The notes beneath the pieces are model-generated. The model searched no databases. It worked only from the letters and a program-made list of their open reading frames with translations, and had not been told where the DNA came from. A stretch of DNA of 6,687 nucleotides, from contig JAVBQL010000025.1 of assembly GCA_031549085.1 (NCBI GenBank), positions 1 to 6,687 on the forward strand, read 5' to 3'. This document shows, piece by piece, positions 1 to 5,433 of the stretch. Made by a program: the position numbers and the translations under genes. Source of the DNA: JAVBQL01 sp031549085 (GTDB lineage Bacteria; Spirochaetota; GWE2-31-10; MWDO01). Position 1 is the first letter of the stretch. The number at the start of each line of letters is the position of its first letter.

Positions 1-46
1 AGAGAGAAAAGCTAAATATCCTTTTTGTTTTTTTGCACTATTTTTT

Positions 47-70
47 GTTATAGGCTTACATACCTATAGC
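47..70. other. Short stem-loop abutting the left end of repeat element A
   Basis: Bases 47-54 pair with 63-70 in an 8-bp stem containing one G-U pair, with an 8-base loop. The stem ends exactly where element A begins at 71. A T-rich run lies before it on the plus strand rather than after it, so it is not a textbook plus-strand terminator. It could be the remains of a transcript end for a gene to the left, or a chance palindrome. Confidence 0.35.
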
Positions 71-409
71 ATGGCCAGTTTCAATATTGTTGTCTGTTAC
101 CACCACTTCAACCTCACAGATATTAAAATCTTTTTGGTTTATTACTTATCAGCAAGTCGCACTTAATAGGCAAACAGCACTTTAAAAAATAAGCAGAGCT
201 TGTTACTTCGTAATAAAAAAAATAGAGAATAAATATTTAGAGGGTGGGATTTTATCCCCTCTAAATATTTACTTTTTCTTTCTTCTTTTCTTTTTTTAGT
301 AGCATTCACTCGTTATATATCTATTTAATGACACAGAAACCAAAAATAACAATTTAACGATTATTAAATATTGATAGGACATTAGTTATAAAATATTTTT
401 ACTAACCAT
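71..409. repeat. Intergenic repeat element, copy A (unrecognised family)
   Basis: This 339-bp element is seen again at 6269-6577 in the same orientation. Its left part (71-190) aligns without gaps to 6269-6388, with 21 mismatches in 120 positions by eye, 17 of them transitions. A 34-base run at 116-149 is identical. Its right part (298-409) aligns without gaps to 6466-6577, with 29 mismatches in 112 positions. The ends are imperfectly inverted: ATGGCCAGT at 71-79 faces ACTAACCAT at 401-409. The middle (191-297) does not align with copy B and holds a palindrome plus a smaller hairpin at 200-216. No transposase or convincing gene lies inside. Candidate explanations are a non-autonomous mobile element (MITE-like), a structured RNA, or a dispersed transcription-end module. 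I cannot assign a family. Confidence 0.85.
230..271. other. Palindromic core of element A
   Basis: Bases 230-242 pair with 259-271 (13 bp). After a three-base bulge (243-245), GGGAT at 246-250 pairs with ATCCC at 254-258 around a TTT loop. A pyrimidine-rich tract (272-297) follows on the plus strand, so transcription from the left could terminate here. The stem sequence is different from the core of copy B. Confidence 0.7.
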
Positions 410-434
410 TTAATATTCTTAATGTTTTCATAAT

Positions 435-462
435 TTAAGATACCACTAAAAAAACCTATAAT
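435..462 (+). promoter_or_regulatory. Probable sigma-70-type promoter for flgC
   Basis: A perfect TATAAT at 457-462 lies 16 bases after TTAAGA at 435-440, a four-of-six match to the -35 consensus. This predicts a leader of roughly 50 bases. Further down, GCCGAATC at 478-485 resembles the flagellar sigma-28 -10 box GCCGATAA. The matching TAAA box is poorly placed, so a sigma-28 promoter is only a possibility. Confidence 0.45.
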
Positions 463-519
463 AAAAAAAATAAATAAGCCGAATCTATAACTATTAGAAA
501 AAAAATTAAAGGAGAATCT

Positions 520-975
520 ATGGGACTTTTTTCTTCTATCAATGTTTCTGGTACAGGTCTTTCAGCTCAACGCGTTAGAATGGATGTTATTAGTAACAAT
601 ATAGCAAACGTTAATACAACACGTACCGCATCTGGAAAGGTTTTTAATCGCTCGATGGTTATACTTCGCCCTCGTAATGATGAACATGTATACCGCTCTC
701 CACTGCTTCCAGAGAGGCTAAAAACCCCTCCGGGAAATGGTGTGAAAGTTATTGAAATAAAAGAGGACACTGCACCCCCAAGGCTTGTATATATGCCTGA
801 ACACCCAGACTCAATAAAGAGTGGGCCAAAAAAGGGATATGTTGAGATGCCAAATGTTAATATGGTTACAGAAATGGTGGATATGATTAGTGCAACTCGC
901 TCATATGAGGCAAATATATCTGCTATACAGAATAGCAAATCTATGTTCAACAAAGCATTAGAGATAGGTAGATAG
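520..975 (+). CDS. flgC: Flagellar basal-body rod protein FlgC
   Basis: The 151-residue product is a full-length proximal-rod protein of the periplasmic flagellar basal body, matching the family's usual length. The N-terminal rod-family segment (residues 9-36, with D22, SNNIANVNTTRT at about 25-36) and the C-terminal segment (about 111-146, with PNVNMVTEMVDMISATRSYE) form the paired helices shared by rod and hook proteins. The start is well supported: AAAGGAG at 508-514 lies five bases before the ATG. flgC is normally in a flgB-flgC-fliE cluster, but neither partner is here. The gene sits between repeat element A and a long hairpin, which suggests rearrangement. Its arginine codons are unusual for this window: about 7 of 11 are CGC or CGT, whereas neighbouring genes use almost only AGA or AGG. 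This could reflect high expression or a different history. The N-T-T-R-T motif suggests a spirochaete. Confidence 0.95.
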   Translation: MGLFSSINVSGTGLSAQRVRMDVISNNIANVNTTRTASGKVFNRSMVILRPRNDEHVYRSPLLPERLKTPPGNGVKVIEIKEDTAPPRLVYMPEHPDSIKSGPKKGYVEMPNVNMVTEMVDMISATRSYEANISAIQNSKSMFNKALEIGR

Positions 976-985
976 TTTTTTTACT

Positions 986-1084
986 AATCCCCCATAAAAA
1001 TTAGAAAAGTAATGCTCTTTTTGTATAAAATATGTATCAAAAAGGGCATTTGTTTAGAAAAAAAACTTTTCAAAAAGGGGGCTT
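986..1084. other. Nested long imperfect hairpin downstream of flgC
   Basis: The inner stem is 13 bp with one G-U pair (1011-1023 with 1038-1050). Outside it, GAAAAGT at 1004-1010 pairs with ACTTTTC at 1065-1071, and CCCCC at 989-993 pairs with GGGGG at 1077-1081, with unequal A-rich spacers and a 14-base bulge between. It is the likely 3' end structure of the flgC transcript. No T-run follows, so it is not a canonical intrinsic terminator. Together with the hairpin at 1119-1214 it occupies most of the 309-bp gap between flgC and folB. Confidence 0.6.
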
Positions 1085-1118
1085 AATTAAGAGTCAAGTA
1101 AAAAGAGTATTAAATTAT

Positions 1119-1214
1119 AAACATAGATAATATACAAAAACGTCGATTTTTGTTAGAACTTTCTTGACAGAAAGTAATACAAAAATATTTGGTTTTGATG
1201 TATTATCTATGTTT
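1119..1214. other. Long imperfect hairpin upstream of folB
   Basis: This 96-base palindrome has an outer stem of 16 pairs with one G-U (1119-1134 with 1199-1214), then CAs and other mismatches, then stems at 1137-1141/1192-1196, 1146-1153/1179-1186 and 1158-1164/1169-1175. The apex loop is TGAC. The apex also spells a perfect TTGACA (1164-1169), but no good -10 box follows it. It lies just upstream of the folB promoter and ends 70 bases before the folB start. Its role is unknown. Confidence 0.65.
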
Positions 1215-1239
1215 ATTTTATATCAATAAATAACATAAA

Positions 1240-1268
1240 TTGATTTAATTATAGACTTAAACTATATT
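1240..1268 (+). promoter_or_regulatory. Possible sigma-70-type promoter for folB
   Basis: TTGATT at 1240-1245 and TATATT at 1263-1268 are separated by 17 bases. The expected transcription start (about 1275) would fall within the AGGA ribosome binding site at 1274-1277, giving a leader of only about ten bases. Either the mRNA is nearly leaderless or the functional promoter lies elsewhere, so the call is tentative. Confidence 0.4.
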
Positions 1269-1284
1269 TTTCTAGGATTTGGTT

Positions 1285-1626
1285 ATGTTCACAATAAGAG
1301 TAAAAAAGATAGTTGTTGCTGCAATAATTGGCTGTAATGATGATGAGAGGAGGAGAAGACAGAATATCGAGATCTCCTATAAGATAAAGGTTCTTGATGG
1401 AGAGAGAGAGAGGCTTGAAGAGAGTGTTGATTATGATCTCTTAACACAGAAAATTATTGATAGAGTAGAGAAGACAGATTTCAAACTTCTTGAGAGTCTG
1501 GTAGATTTCGTTCTTGATCTGATATTTGAAAATGCTCTAGTAAAAGAGGCTAGGGCTAAGATAACAAAACCAAAAGCTCTCTATATGGCGAAAAGTGCTA
1601 GTGTTAGCAAAAAATTAAAGAGATAA
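1285..1626 (+). CDS. folB: Dihydroneopterin aldolase (FolB family)
   Basis: The 113-residue cytoplasmic product belongs to the tunnelling-fold FolB family, which cleaves 7,8-dihydroneopterin to 6-hydroxymethyl-7,8-dihydropterin and glycolaldehyde in folate synthesis. Numbering from the ATG, the family landmarks are: IIGCNDDERRRRQ with E21 (the conserved Glu after the G-x-x-x-x-E turn), SVDY with Y50, LLESL with E70 (pterin-anchoring Glu), and ITKPKAL with K95 at the catalytic lysine position. All key positions are present and the length is typical (about 115-125). A TTG six bases upstream is in frame, but AGGA at 1274-1277 is one base from it and seven from the ATG at 1285, so I chose the ATG. 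No other folate gene is adjacent. Arginine codons are all AGA or AGG. The C-terminus is short and lysine-rich. FolX or a related pterin enzyme is a less likely alternative. Confidence 0.85.
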   Translation: MFTIRVKKIVVAAIIGCNDDERRRRQNIEISYKIKVLDGERERLEESVDYDLLTQKIIDRVEKTDFKLLESLVDFVLDLIFENALVKEARAKITKPKALYMAKSASVSKKLKR

Positions 1627-1630
1627 ATAA

Positions 1631-1661
1631 TTATCAATAAAAAATTGACCTACATTGATAA
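1631..1661. other. Inverted repeat just after folB
   Basis: TTATCAAT at 1631-1638 and ATTGATAA at 1654-1661 form a perfect 8-bp stem with a 15-base A-rich loop. It starts four bases after the folB stop codon and directly precedes the larger hairpin at 1663-1741. It may be part of the 3' end of the folB mRNA. No T-run follows. Confidence 0.4.
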
Positions 1662-1662
1662 G

Positions 1663-1741
1663 ATAGAGAGAGTGGGTTGTATAACAAAAATTTTACCTTA
1701 CTTGTATAATAAAATCGATTTATACTATCCACTTTCTCTAT
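1663..1741. other. Long imperfect hairpin downstream of folB
   Basis: Bases 1663-1677 pair with 1727-1741 with two G-U pairs, then 1679-1684 pair with 1720-1725, and 1690-1695 pair with 1710-1715 nearer the loop. The shape (about 80 bases, stems broken by small internal loops) resembles the hairpin at 1119-1214, although the sequences are unrelated. The two therefore bracket folB. Function unknown; a transcript-end or processing structure is plausible. Confidence 0.6.
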
Positions 1742-1789
1742 AATATATTATTCATATTTTTTTAGGCAAATAATATTGTTTTTGATAAT

Positions 1790-1823
1790 CCAATCCCTCT
1801 TCCTATGTAGGAAGAGGGATTGG
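1790..1823. terminator. Hairpin between convergent folB and WG-repeat gene, probable transcript end
   Basis: A perfect 16-bp stem (1790-1805 with 1808-1823) closes on a two-base TG gap, so a few central pairs must open to form the RNA loop. It lies 24 bases beyond the stop codon of the minus-strand gene and between two convergent genes, where a bidirectional terminator would be expected. Neither side has a proper T-run, so intrinsic termination is uncertain. It is the most GC-rich stretch in this gap. Confidence 0.55.
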
Positions 1824-1846
1824 GGAGATAGTAGAAAAACTACAAT

Positions 1847-2563
1847 CTATTTTGATGTAAAGCTTTCATGACCAGATTTGTCTATAAAGCCCCTCTTTTT
1901 ACCAATGACAATTTTTGCAATATCATCTTCAAAGTCATATGCTTGATCATATTTCATTGGTGTAATCTCTGCACCACCTTTATTGATATAGCCATACTTG
2001 TTTGCGACTCTAACTCTTGCGAAATCCTCTTCATAACCATAAATTTGGTCATATTTAAGGGCAGTGATCTCTCTTCCAAGCTCATCAATAAAACCATATT
2101 TATCACCAACTTTTACTCCAGCACGATCATTTTTAAAGTCACTGGCAGCATCATATTTGATAGGTGTAATCTCTTTACCAGTTTTATCAATAAAACCATA
2201 CTTGGTTCCAACTTTTACTTTTGCATGTCCATCATCAAAGTCGTTTGCACTATCATACTTGATAGCAGTTATCTCTTTGCCGTCGCCATTGATAAATCCA
2301 TACTTATCACCAACCTTTACTTTGGCAAAGCCATCTTCAAAATCGGATACACCATCATACTTAATAGGCGTTATTTCTGCTCCAGCTTTATTGATAAAGC
2401 CCCACTTATTGCCAGATTTTACCTTTGCAAAACCATCTTCATAATCTGACACCATATCATATTTACCTTTAGCAGGTAGGTTCTTACCCGCAGGCTCATC
2501 TGCCGCAAAAGTAAGAGAAAGAGAGAATAGAAATAACGAAATAAATAACATAGCTCTTTTCAT
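1847..2563 (-). CDS. Exported WG-repeat protein
   Basis: The 238-residue product has a Sec signal peptide (MKRAM, a hydrophobic run at about 5-17, likely cleavage after LTFA at residue 20), a short linker, then six tandem units of about 34 residues from K34 to the end. Each unit follows the plan KYD..xDFEDGxAKVKVGxKYGFIxKxGxEITxI, the WG-repeat or KWG pattern. Only the first copy has the Trp-Gly pair (KWGF); the others have KYG or KRG. No enzymatic motif is present, so it is likely a periplasmic or surface binding scaffold; the ligand is unknown. GGAGG at 2571-2575 lies seven bases before the ATG. The gene is monocistronic, convergent to folB and divergent from hydE, with its own promoter and a possible operator. 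The last repeat has diverged into a SGHESFTSK tail. Confidence 0.85.
   Translation of the reverse strand: MKRAMLFISLFLFSLSLTFAADEPAGKNLPAKGKYDMVSDYEDGFAKVKSGNKWGFINKAGAEITPIKYDGVSDFEDGFAKVKVGDKYGFINGDGKEITAIKYDSANDFDDGHAKVKVGTKYGFIDKTGKEITPIKYDAASDFKNDRAGVKVGDKYGFIDELGREITALKYDQIYGYEEDFARVRVANKYGYINKGGAEITPMKYDQAYDFEDDIAKIVIGKKRGFIDKSGHESFTSK
1850..2464 (-). repeat. Six tandem 102-bp coding repeats
   Basis: The repeats encode residues 34-67, 68-101, 102-135, 136-169, 170-203 and 204-238 of the WG-repeat protein. Units 2 to 4 look closest to each other, with shared K-V-K-V-G-x-K-Y-G-F-I wording; units 5 and 6 are more diverged. Such an array can gain or lose whole units in frame by slippage or recombination. 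Confidence 0.8.
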
Positions 2564-2600
2564 TATAAAACCTCCAGTTTTTATGTATAGAATCTATATA

Positions 2601-2629
2601 AATATAATTTGTTTTTCATATTTCGTCAA
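2601..2629 (-). promoter_or_regulatory. Sigma-70-type promoter of the WG-repeat gene
   Basis: Read on the minus strand, TTGACG (2629-2624) and TATATT (2606-2601) are separated by 17 bases. The predicted transcription start is near 2594, giving a leader of about 30 bases before the ATG at 2563. Confidence 0.6.
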
Positions 2630-2664
2630 GCAATTGTTTGCTTGAAATATGTTTCATTAAGCAA
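2621..2664. promoter_or_regulatory. Candidate operator: three related AAGCAA half-sites
   Basis: TCAAGCAA at 2626-2633 and TTGCTTGA at 2638-2645 form an 8-bp inverted repeat with a four-base spacer. A third half-site in direct orientation, TTTCATTAAGCAA at 2652-2664, resembles TTTCGTCAAGCAA at 2621-2633. The inverted repeat overlaps the -35 box of the WG-repeat promoter and lies upstream of hydE, so a dimeric regulator could act on one or both genes. This is inferred from layout only. Confidence 0.4.
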
Positions 2665-2793
2665 AATGTAATTATTTTCTTATTTTAATACAAGTAAAAG
2701 TATAATAAATGGAATATAAAGATAAAACCTTTTTTTTTATTTTAAATTAGAGTATATTGAGTTTTAACTATCAAAATTATTGAGATTAAGAAG

Positions 2794-3798
2794 ATGGATA
2801 GAGATGAAATAAAATATTATATAAACAAGCCAGAGACCCTAAAAGAGAGAGCTTCAAAAATATGCAGTGAACTATATGGAAATAGGATATTTGTAAGAGG
2901 GCTTATAGAATTTTCAAACCTCTGTGATGAAAATTGTCTCTACTGTGGCATAAGAAAGGGAAACAGAAAAATTAAGAGGTATAAACTTTCACTAAAAGAG
3001 ATTGAGGAGATTGCAAAGAGGGCATATGAGTTTGGAATAAAGACACTTGTTCTGCAGAGCGGAGAGAGAGGGAGTGAACCTATTCAAAAAATTGTTGAGC
3101 TTGTAGAAAAAATTAGAGAGATAGACCAAAATATTAGAGTTACTCTAAGTGCTGGTATCAGAAGCTACTCTGACTATAAGATACTAAAAGATGCAGGGGT
3201 TAATAGATATTTGATGAGGTTTGAGACATCTGACGAAGATAACTATAAATTTCTAAGAGATGGACTATTTTTAAAAGATCGGCTTCTTGCAATTGATAAC
3301 CTTAGAGAGCTTGGTTTTGAGGTTGGAAGCGGTTTTATGACTGGCTTGCCAAATGAGACTGAAGAGACTCTTATTAATAATATCTTGCTCTGTCAAAAAT
3401 ATGGTTTTGATATGGTTGGTATTGGACCATTTATTCCAAGTCCAGATACGCCTCTTGCTGACTTTGAGCAGTCTGGTATAGAGCTCACTCTAAAGGCTGC
3501 TGCACTTATTAGAATTGCACTTCCGCTCTCCAATATACCTGCAACCACCGCAGCGGCATCGCTTGTTCCAAACGGCAGGGAGCTTATGCTTACATGGGGA
3601 GCAAATGTGATTATGCCAAATATTACCCCAAAGGGGATAAAAGAGAACTATCTATTATACCCAAACAAAGTTTGTATAAATGAGGATTTTGAAGAGTCCA
3701 TAAAGGATATGTCTAGTAGGGCAGAGAGCATAGGTAAGGTTTTAGATTTCTCTTATGGGGACTCTAAATCTTTTATTAGCAGGATGGCTACCAGCTAA
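2794..3798 (+). CDS. hydE: [FeFe]-hydrogenase H-cluster maturase HydE (radical SAM)
   Basis: The 334-residue cytoplasmic enzyme belongs to the radical-SAM family that, with HydG and HydF, builds the di-iron subcluster of [FeFe]-hydrogenase. The CDENCLYC motif supplies C44, C48 and C51 for the [4Fe-4S] cluster that binds S-adenosylmethionine. Other HydE landmarks are IEFSNLC, LVLQSGE (about 85-91), RFETSDEDNYKFLR, GLPNETEETL, MVGIGPFIPSPDTPL (about 207-221) and NIPATTA (247-253). The accessory cluster site of Thermotoga HydE is incomplete: only C294 of its three cysteines is evident, as in many HydE proteins where that site is dispensable. The length is slightly short at the N-terminus. The ATG has a weak upstream site (GAG at 2782-2784). 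A TATATT at 2753-2758 may be its -10 box, with no clear -35. hydF and hydG are not adjacent. The close relative BioB is unlikely given the HydE-specific motifs. Confidence 0.95.
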   Translation: MDRDEIKYYINKPETLKERASKICSELYGNRIFVRGLIEFSNLCDENCLYCGIRKGNRKIKRYKLSLKEIEEIAKRAYEFGIKTLVLQSGERGSEPIQKIVELVEKIREIDQNIRVTLSAGIRSYSDYKILKDAGVNRYLMRFETSDEDNYKFLRDGLFLKDRLLAIDNLRELGFEVGSGFMTGLPNETEETLINNILLCQKYGFDMVGIGPFIPSPDTPLADFEQSGIELTLKAAALIRIALPLSNIPATTAAASLVPNGRELMLTWGANVIMPNITPKGIKENYLLYPNKVCINEDFEESIKDMSSRAESIGKVLDFSYGDSKSFISRMATS

Positions 3799-3804
3799 AT
3801 TTAA

Positions 3805-3832
3805 GGGGGGCATAATTTCCAACATACCCCCC
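3805..3832. terminator. G6/C6 hairpin after hydE, probable transcript end
   Basis: GGGGGG at 3805-3810 can pair with CCCCCC at 3827-3832 across a 16-base loop, seven bases after the hydE stop codon. Such G and C runs are rare in this AT-rich window. No T-run follows directly; TTTTT appears only about 18 bases later. It may act as a weak terminator or a 3'-end stabiliser. Confidence 0.5.
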
Positions 3833-3903
3833 AATTCATATAATCACTATTTTTGAATTATAAATTTGCTTCTTTAAAAAATATTAATTCCTTAAAGATA
3901 TCA

Positions 3904-3949
3904 GTCAAAAAAGGATAAGGTTTAAAAAAAGAAATTTTATTTTTTTGAC
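3904..3949. promoter_or_regulatory. Inverted repeat overlapping the HEAT-gene -35 box
   Basis: GTCAAAAAA at 3904-3912 and TTTTTTGAC at 3941-3949 are perfect 9-bp inverted arms 28 bases apart. The right arm contains most of the TTGACA box at 3945-3950. This could be a regulator site or a consequence of A/T tracts; the GTC/GAC ends make it slightly better than a homopolymer coincidence. Confidence 0.3.
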
Positions 3950-3973
3950 AAATTTTATCTATTAAAGTATAGT
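3945..3973 (+). promoter_or_regulatory. Strong sigma-70-type promoter for the HEAT/lipoprotein operon
   Basis: A perfect TTGACA at 3945-3950, a 17-base spacer and TATAGT at 3968-3973 make this one of the best promoters in the window. Transcription should start near 3980, leaving a leader of about 100 bases before the HEAT-protein start at 4080. Confidence 0.7.
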
Positions 3974-4004
3974 TAAAAACCAATATTTATAGTATTGATT
4001 AAGA

Positions 4005-4055
4005 TAATTTAAGATTGAATGGTTATATGAAAATATATTAATTTCACTTAAATTA
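4005..4055 (+). other. Leader hairpin of the HEAT/lipoprotein mRNA
   Basis: TAATTTAAG at 4005-4013 pairs with CTTAAATTA at 4047-4055, and TGAA at 4016-4019 extends the stem with TTCA at 4043-4046 past a two-base bulge. The hairpin ends five bases before the AGGGGGA ribosome binding site (4060-4066), so it may influence translation. No known riboswitch pattern was recognised. Confidence 0.4.
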
Positions 4056-4079
4056 CTTTAGGGGGATTTTTAATAAAAT

Positions 4080-5408
4080 ATGAGATACATTCTTATAATA
4101 GTTGTTTTGATGTTGAGCTTTAATCTCTTTTCTGAAGAGAAGGGAGCTGTTTCTGACATAAGAGCTAATGAGATTTTAGAATATGGAATCGATTCTGAGG
4201 TTTCATCACTATTGAAGGAGCTTCCAGCCTCTCCAAGTGGCGATATATATATCAAGCTTGAGGAGAGATATAAAAAGTTGAAATCACCCTCTTCAAAAAT
4301 AGAGTTTATAAATTACATAGCAAAAACAAAAAACTGTCCAGAGTCTATGATAGATCTAATATATGAAGATGCTTCAAAGGAGAATGCTGATAGGTCTTTG
4401 ATAACAGCATCACTTATGACATTTTCTAAAGTTGGTTCAAAAAGAGAGTCTGATTTTATCCTTAAAAAACTTGAGGATAATGATATTATTATAAAGTCTG
4501 CCGCAACAGATGCCATCTCTGTAATGAAGAGGGCAGAGTTTTCAGAGCCTCTTCTTGAGAGGCTTAATGACACAAGCAGTGATAGAGAGCCACTATCTGA
4601 TGATATAAAGGGAAAGCTTATTATATTTTTTGGTGAAAACAAGACAAAAGAGGCTGTTCCCTATTTGCAGACAATTATATCCAATAAAAATAATAACAAA
4701 TTTATGATAATCAATGGAATGGTGGCCCTACTTAAGATTGGTGATATCTCATCACTTCCTCAAATAGAGGAGAATCTGAATGATGGTGATTCAAGGGTAC
4801 AGGAGTATGCAGCCTATTCGATAAGCTCTTTTGAGAACAGTGCCGTTATTCCAATATTAAACAAGATGCTTATGAACAATAATGAGGCTATAAGAATAAA
4901 TGCGCTTAAAGGGATAGTCCTAAACAAGGACACCTCTTCAATCCCTATTGTTTTATATAAAATGAAAAATGACCCCTCTCCGAAGGTAAAAGAGGAGGCT
5001 TTTGCAACACTCTTGTGTCTTGGAAATAGTGGAATAGAGGAGATAAAAAAGCTCTATAGTGATAAGAGGTTCTCTGCTTCAAACATAAATGTTATAAGCA
5101 GGAGCGTTGCAGCGAAGCCAGACTCTGATAATGTGCCATTTTTACTTGATATCTATATGAGAGGTGACAAAAAAGAGAGGGAACAAATAGCGAAAAATAT
5201 TGTTGGCTCAAGATCTAACCTTGTTGATCCAATAATATCTGAGCTTCTTAAGTCTGAGGATTATCTTATTAGGCTTGGTGGTTTGAAAGCTGTTGCAAAT
5301 ATAGAGAACTCATCTCTTTGGGGTGAGGTTGAGGATATTGCCAGCAATGATAAGGTGCAGGTTGTAAAGACAAATGCACAAAAATATTTAGAGACAAATT
5401 TGAGATAG
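4080..5408 (+). CDS. Exported HEAT-repeat protein
   Basis: The 442-residue product begins with a Sec signal peptide (MRYILIIVVLMLSFNLFS, cleavage probably near residue 18-20; no lipobox cysteine), so it is expected in the periplasm. The mature part is an alpha solenoid of repeated helix pairs of about 30-40 residues, with HEAT wording such as DSRVQEYAAYSISSFENSAVIPILNK cut into the pattern x-VR-x-A-A-x-A-L; for example SRVQEYAAYSI, EAIRINALKGIV, PKVKEEAFATLL and YLIRLGGLKAVA. PBS-lyase-type HEAT proteins are mostly protein-binding scaffolds; no catalytic motif is seen. The start is odd: AGGGGG ends 14 bases before the ATG, longer than usual, yet an in-frame stop at 4074-4076 rules out an earlier start. 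It is first in an operon, with the lipoprotein gene 25 bases downstream, suggesting the two products act together at the envelope. Partner and function unknown. Confidence 0.85.
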   Translation: MRYILIIVVLMLSFNLFSEEKGAVSDIRANEILEYGIDSEVSSLLKELPASPSGDIYIKLEERYKKLKSPSSKIEFINYIAKTKNCPESMIDLIYEDASKENADRSLITASLMTFSKVGSKRESDFILKKLEDNDIIIKSAATDAISVMKRAEFSEPLLERLNDTSSDREPLSDDIKGKLIIFFGENKTKEAVPYLQTIISNKNNNKFMIINGMVALLKIGDISSLPQIEENLNDGDSRVQEYAAYSISSFENSAVIPILNKMLMNNNEAIRINALKGIVLNKDTSSIPIVLYKMKNDPSPKVKEEAFATLLCLGNSGIEEIKKLYSDKRFSASNINVISRSVAAKPDSDNVPFLLDIYMRGDKKEREQIAKNIVGSRSNLVDPIISELLKSEDYLIRLGGLKAVANIENSSLWGEVEDIASNDKVQVVKTNAQKYLETNLR

Positions 5409-5433
5409 AGAGACTTAATAAAGAAAATTGGTT

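Noticed and set aside
1..15. Possible last codons (Arg-Glu-Lys-Ser-stop) of an upstream plus-strand gene
   Set aside because: Five codons are too few to support a gene; only the preceding sequence could show it.
71..90. CRISPR repeat-like tail (ATTGAAAC on the minus strand) at the element's left end
   Set aside because: There is a single occurrence per element and no repeat-spacer periodicity.
71..155. Open frame on the minus strand at the left end of element A (…DFNICEVEVVV…)
   Set aside because: Copy B has in-frame stops at the corresponding positions (TAG after the NIC codons, TGA at the end), so it is not a conserved coding region.
567..953. 128-codon open frame on the minus strand within flgC
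   Set aside because: It lies entirely antisense to a clearly recognised gene and its translation resembles no family; it is a shadow frame.
986..1741. Integron attC sites, because hairpins of 80-100 bases flank a single small gene
   Set aside because: The hairpin ends lack the RYYYAAC and GTTRRRY core sites. In element B, ACCTAAC and GTTAGAT fit these patterns but are over 200 bases apart and not conserved in copy A.
1868..2449. 193-codon and 126-codon plus-strand frames antisense to the WG-repeat gene
   Set aside because: The 102-bp coding repeat keeps stops out of other frames, so long shadow frames are expected. The minus-strand gene has a signal peptide, ribosome binding site and promoter.
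4070..4642. Minus-strand open frames within the HEAT gene
   Set aside because: They are antisense to a coherent signal-peptide-bearing protein and have no ribosome binding site or family features.
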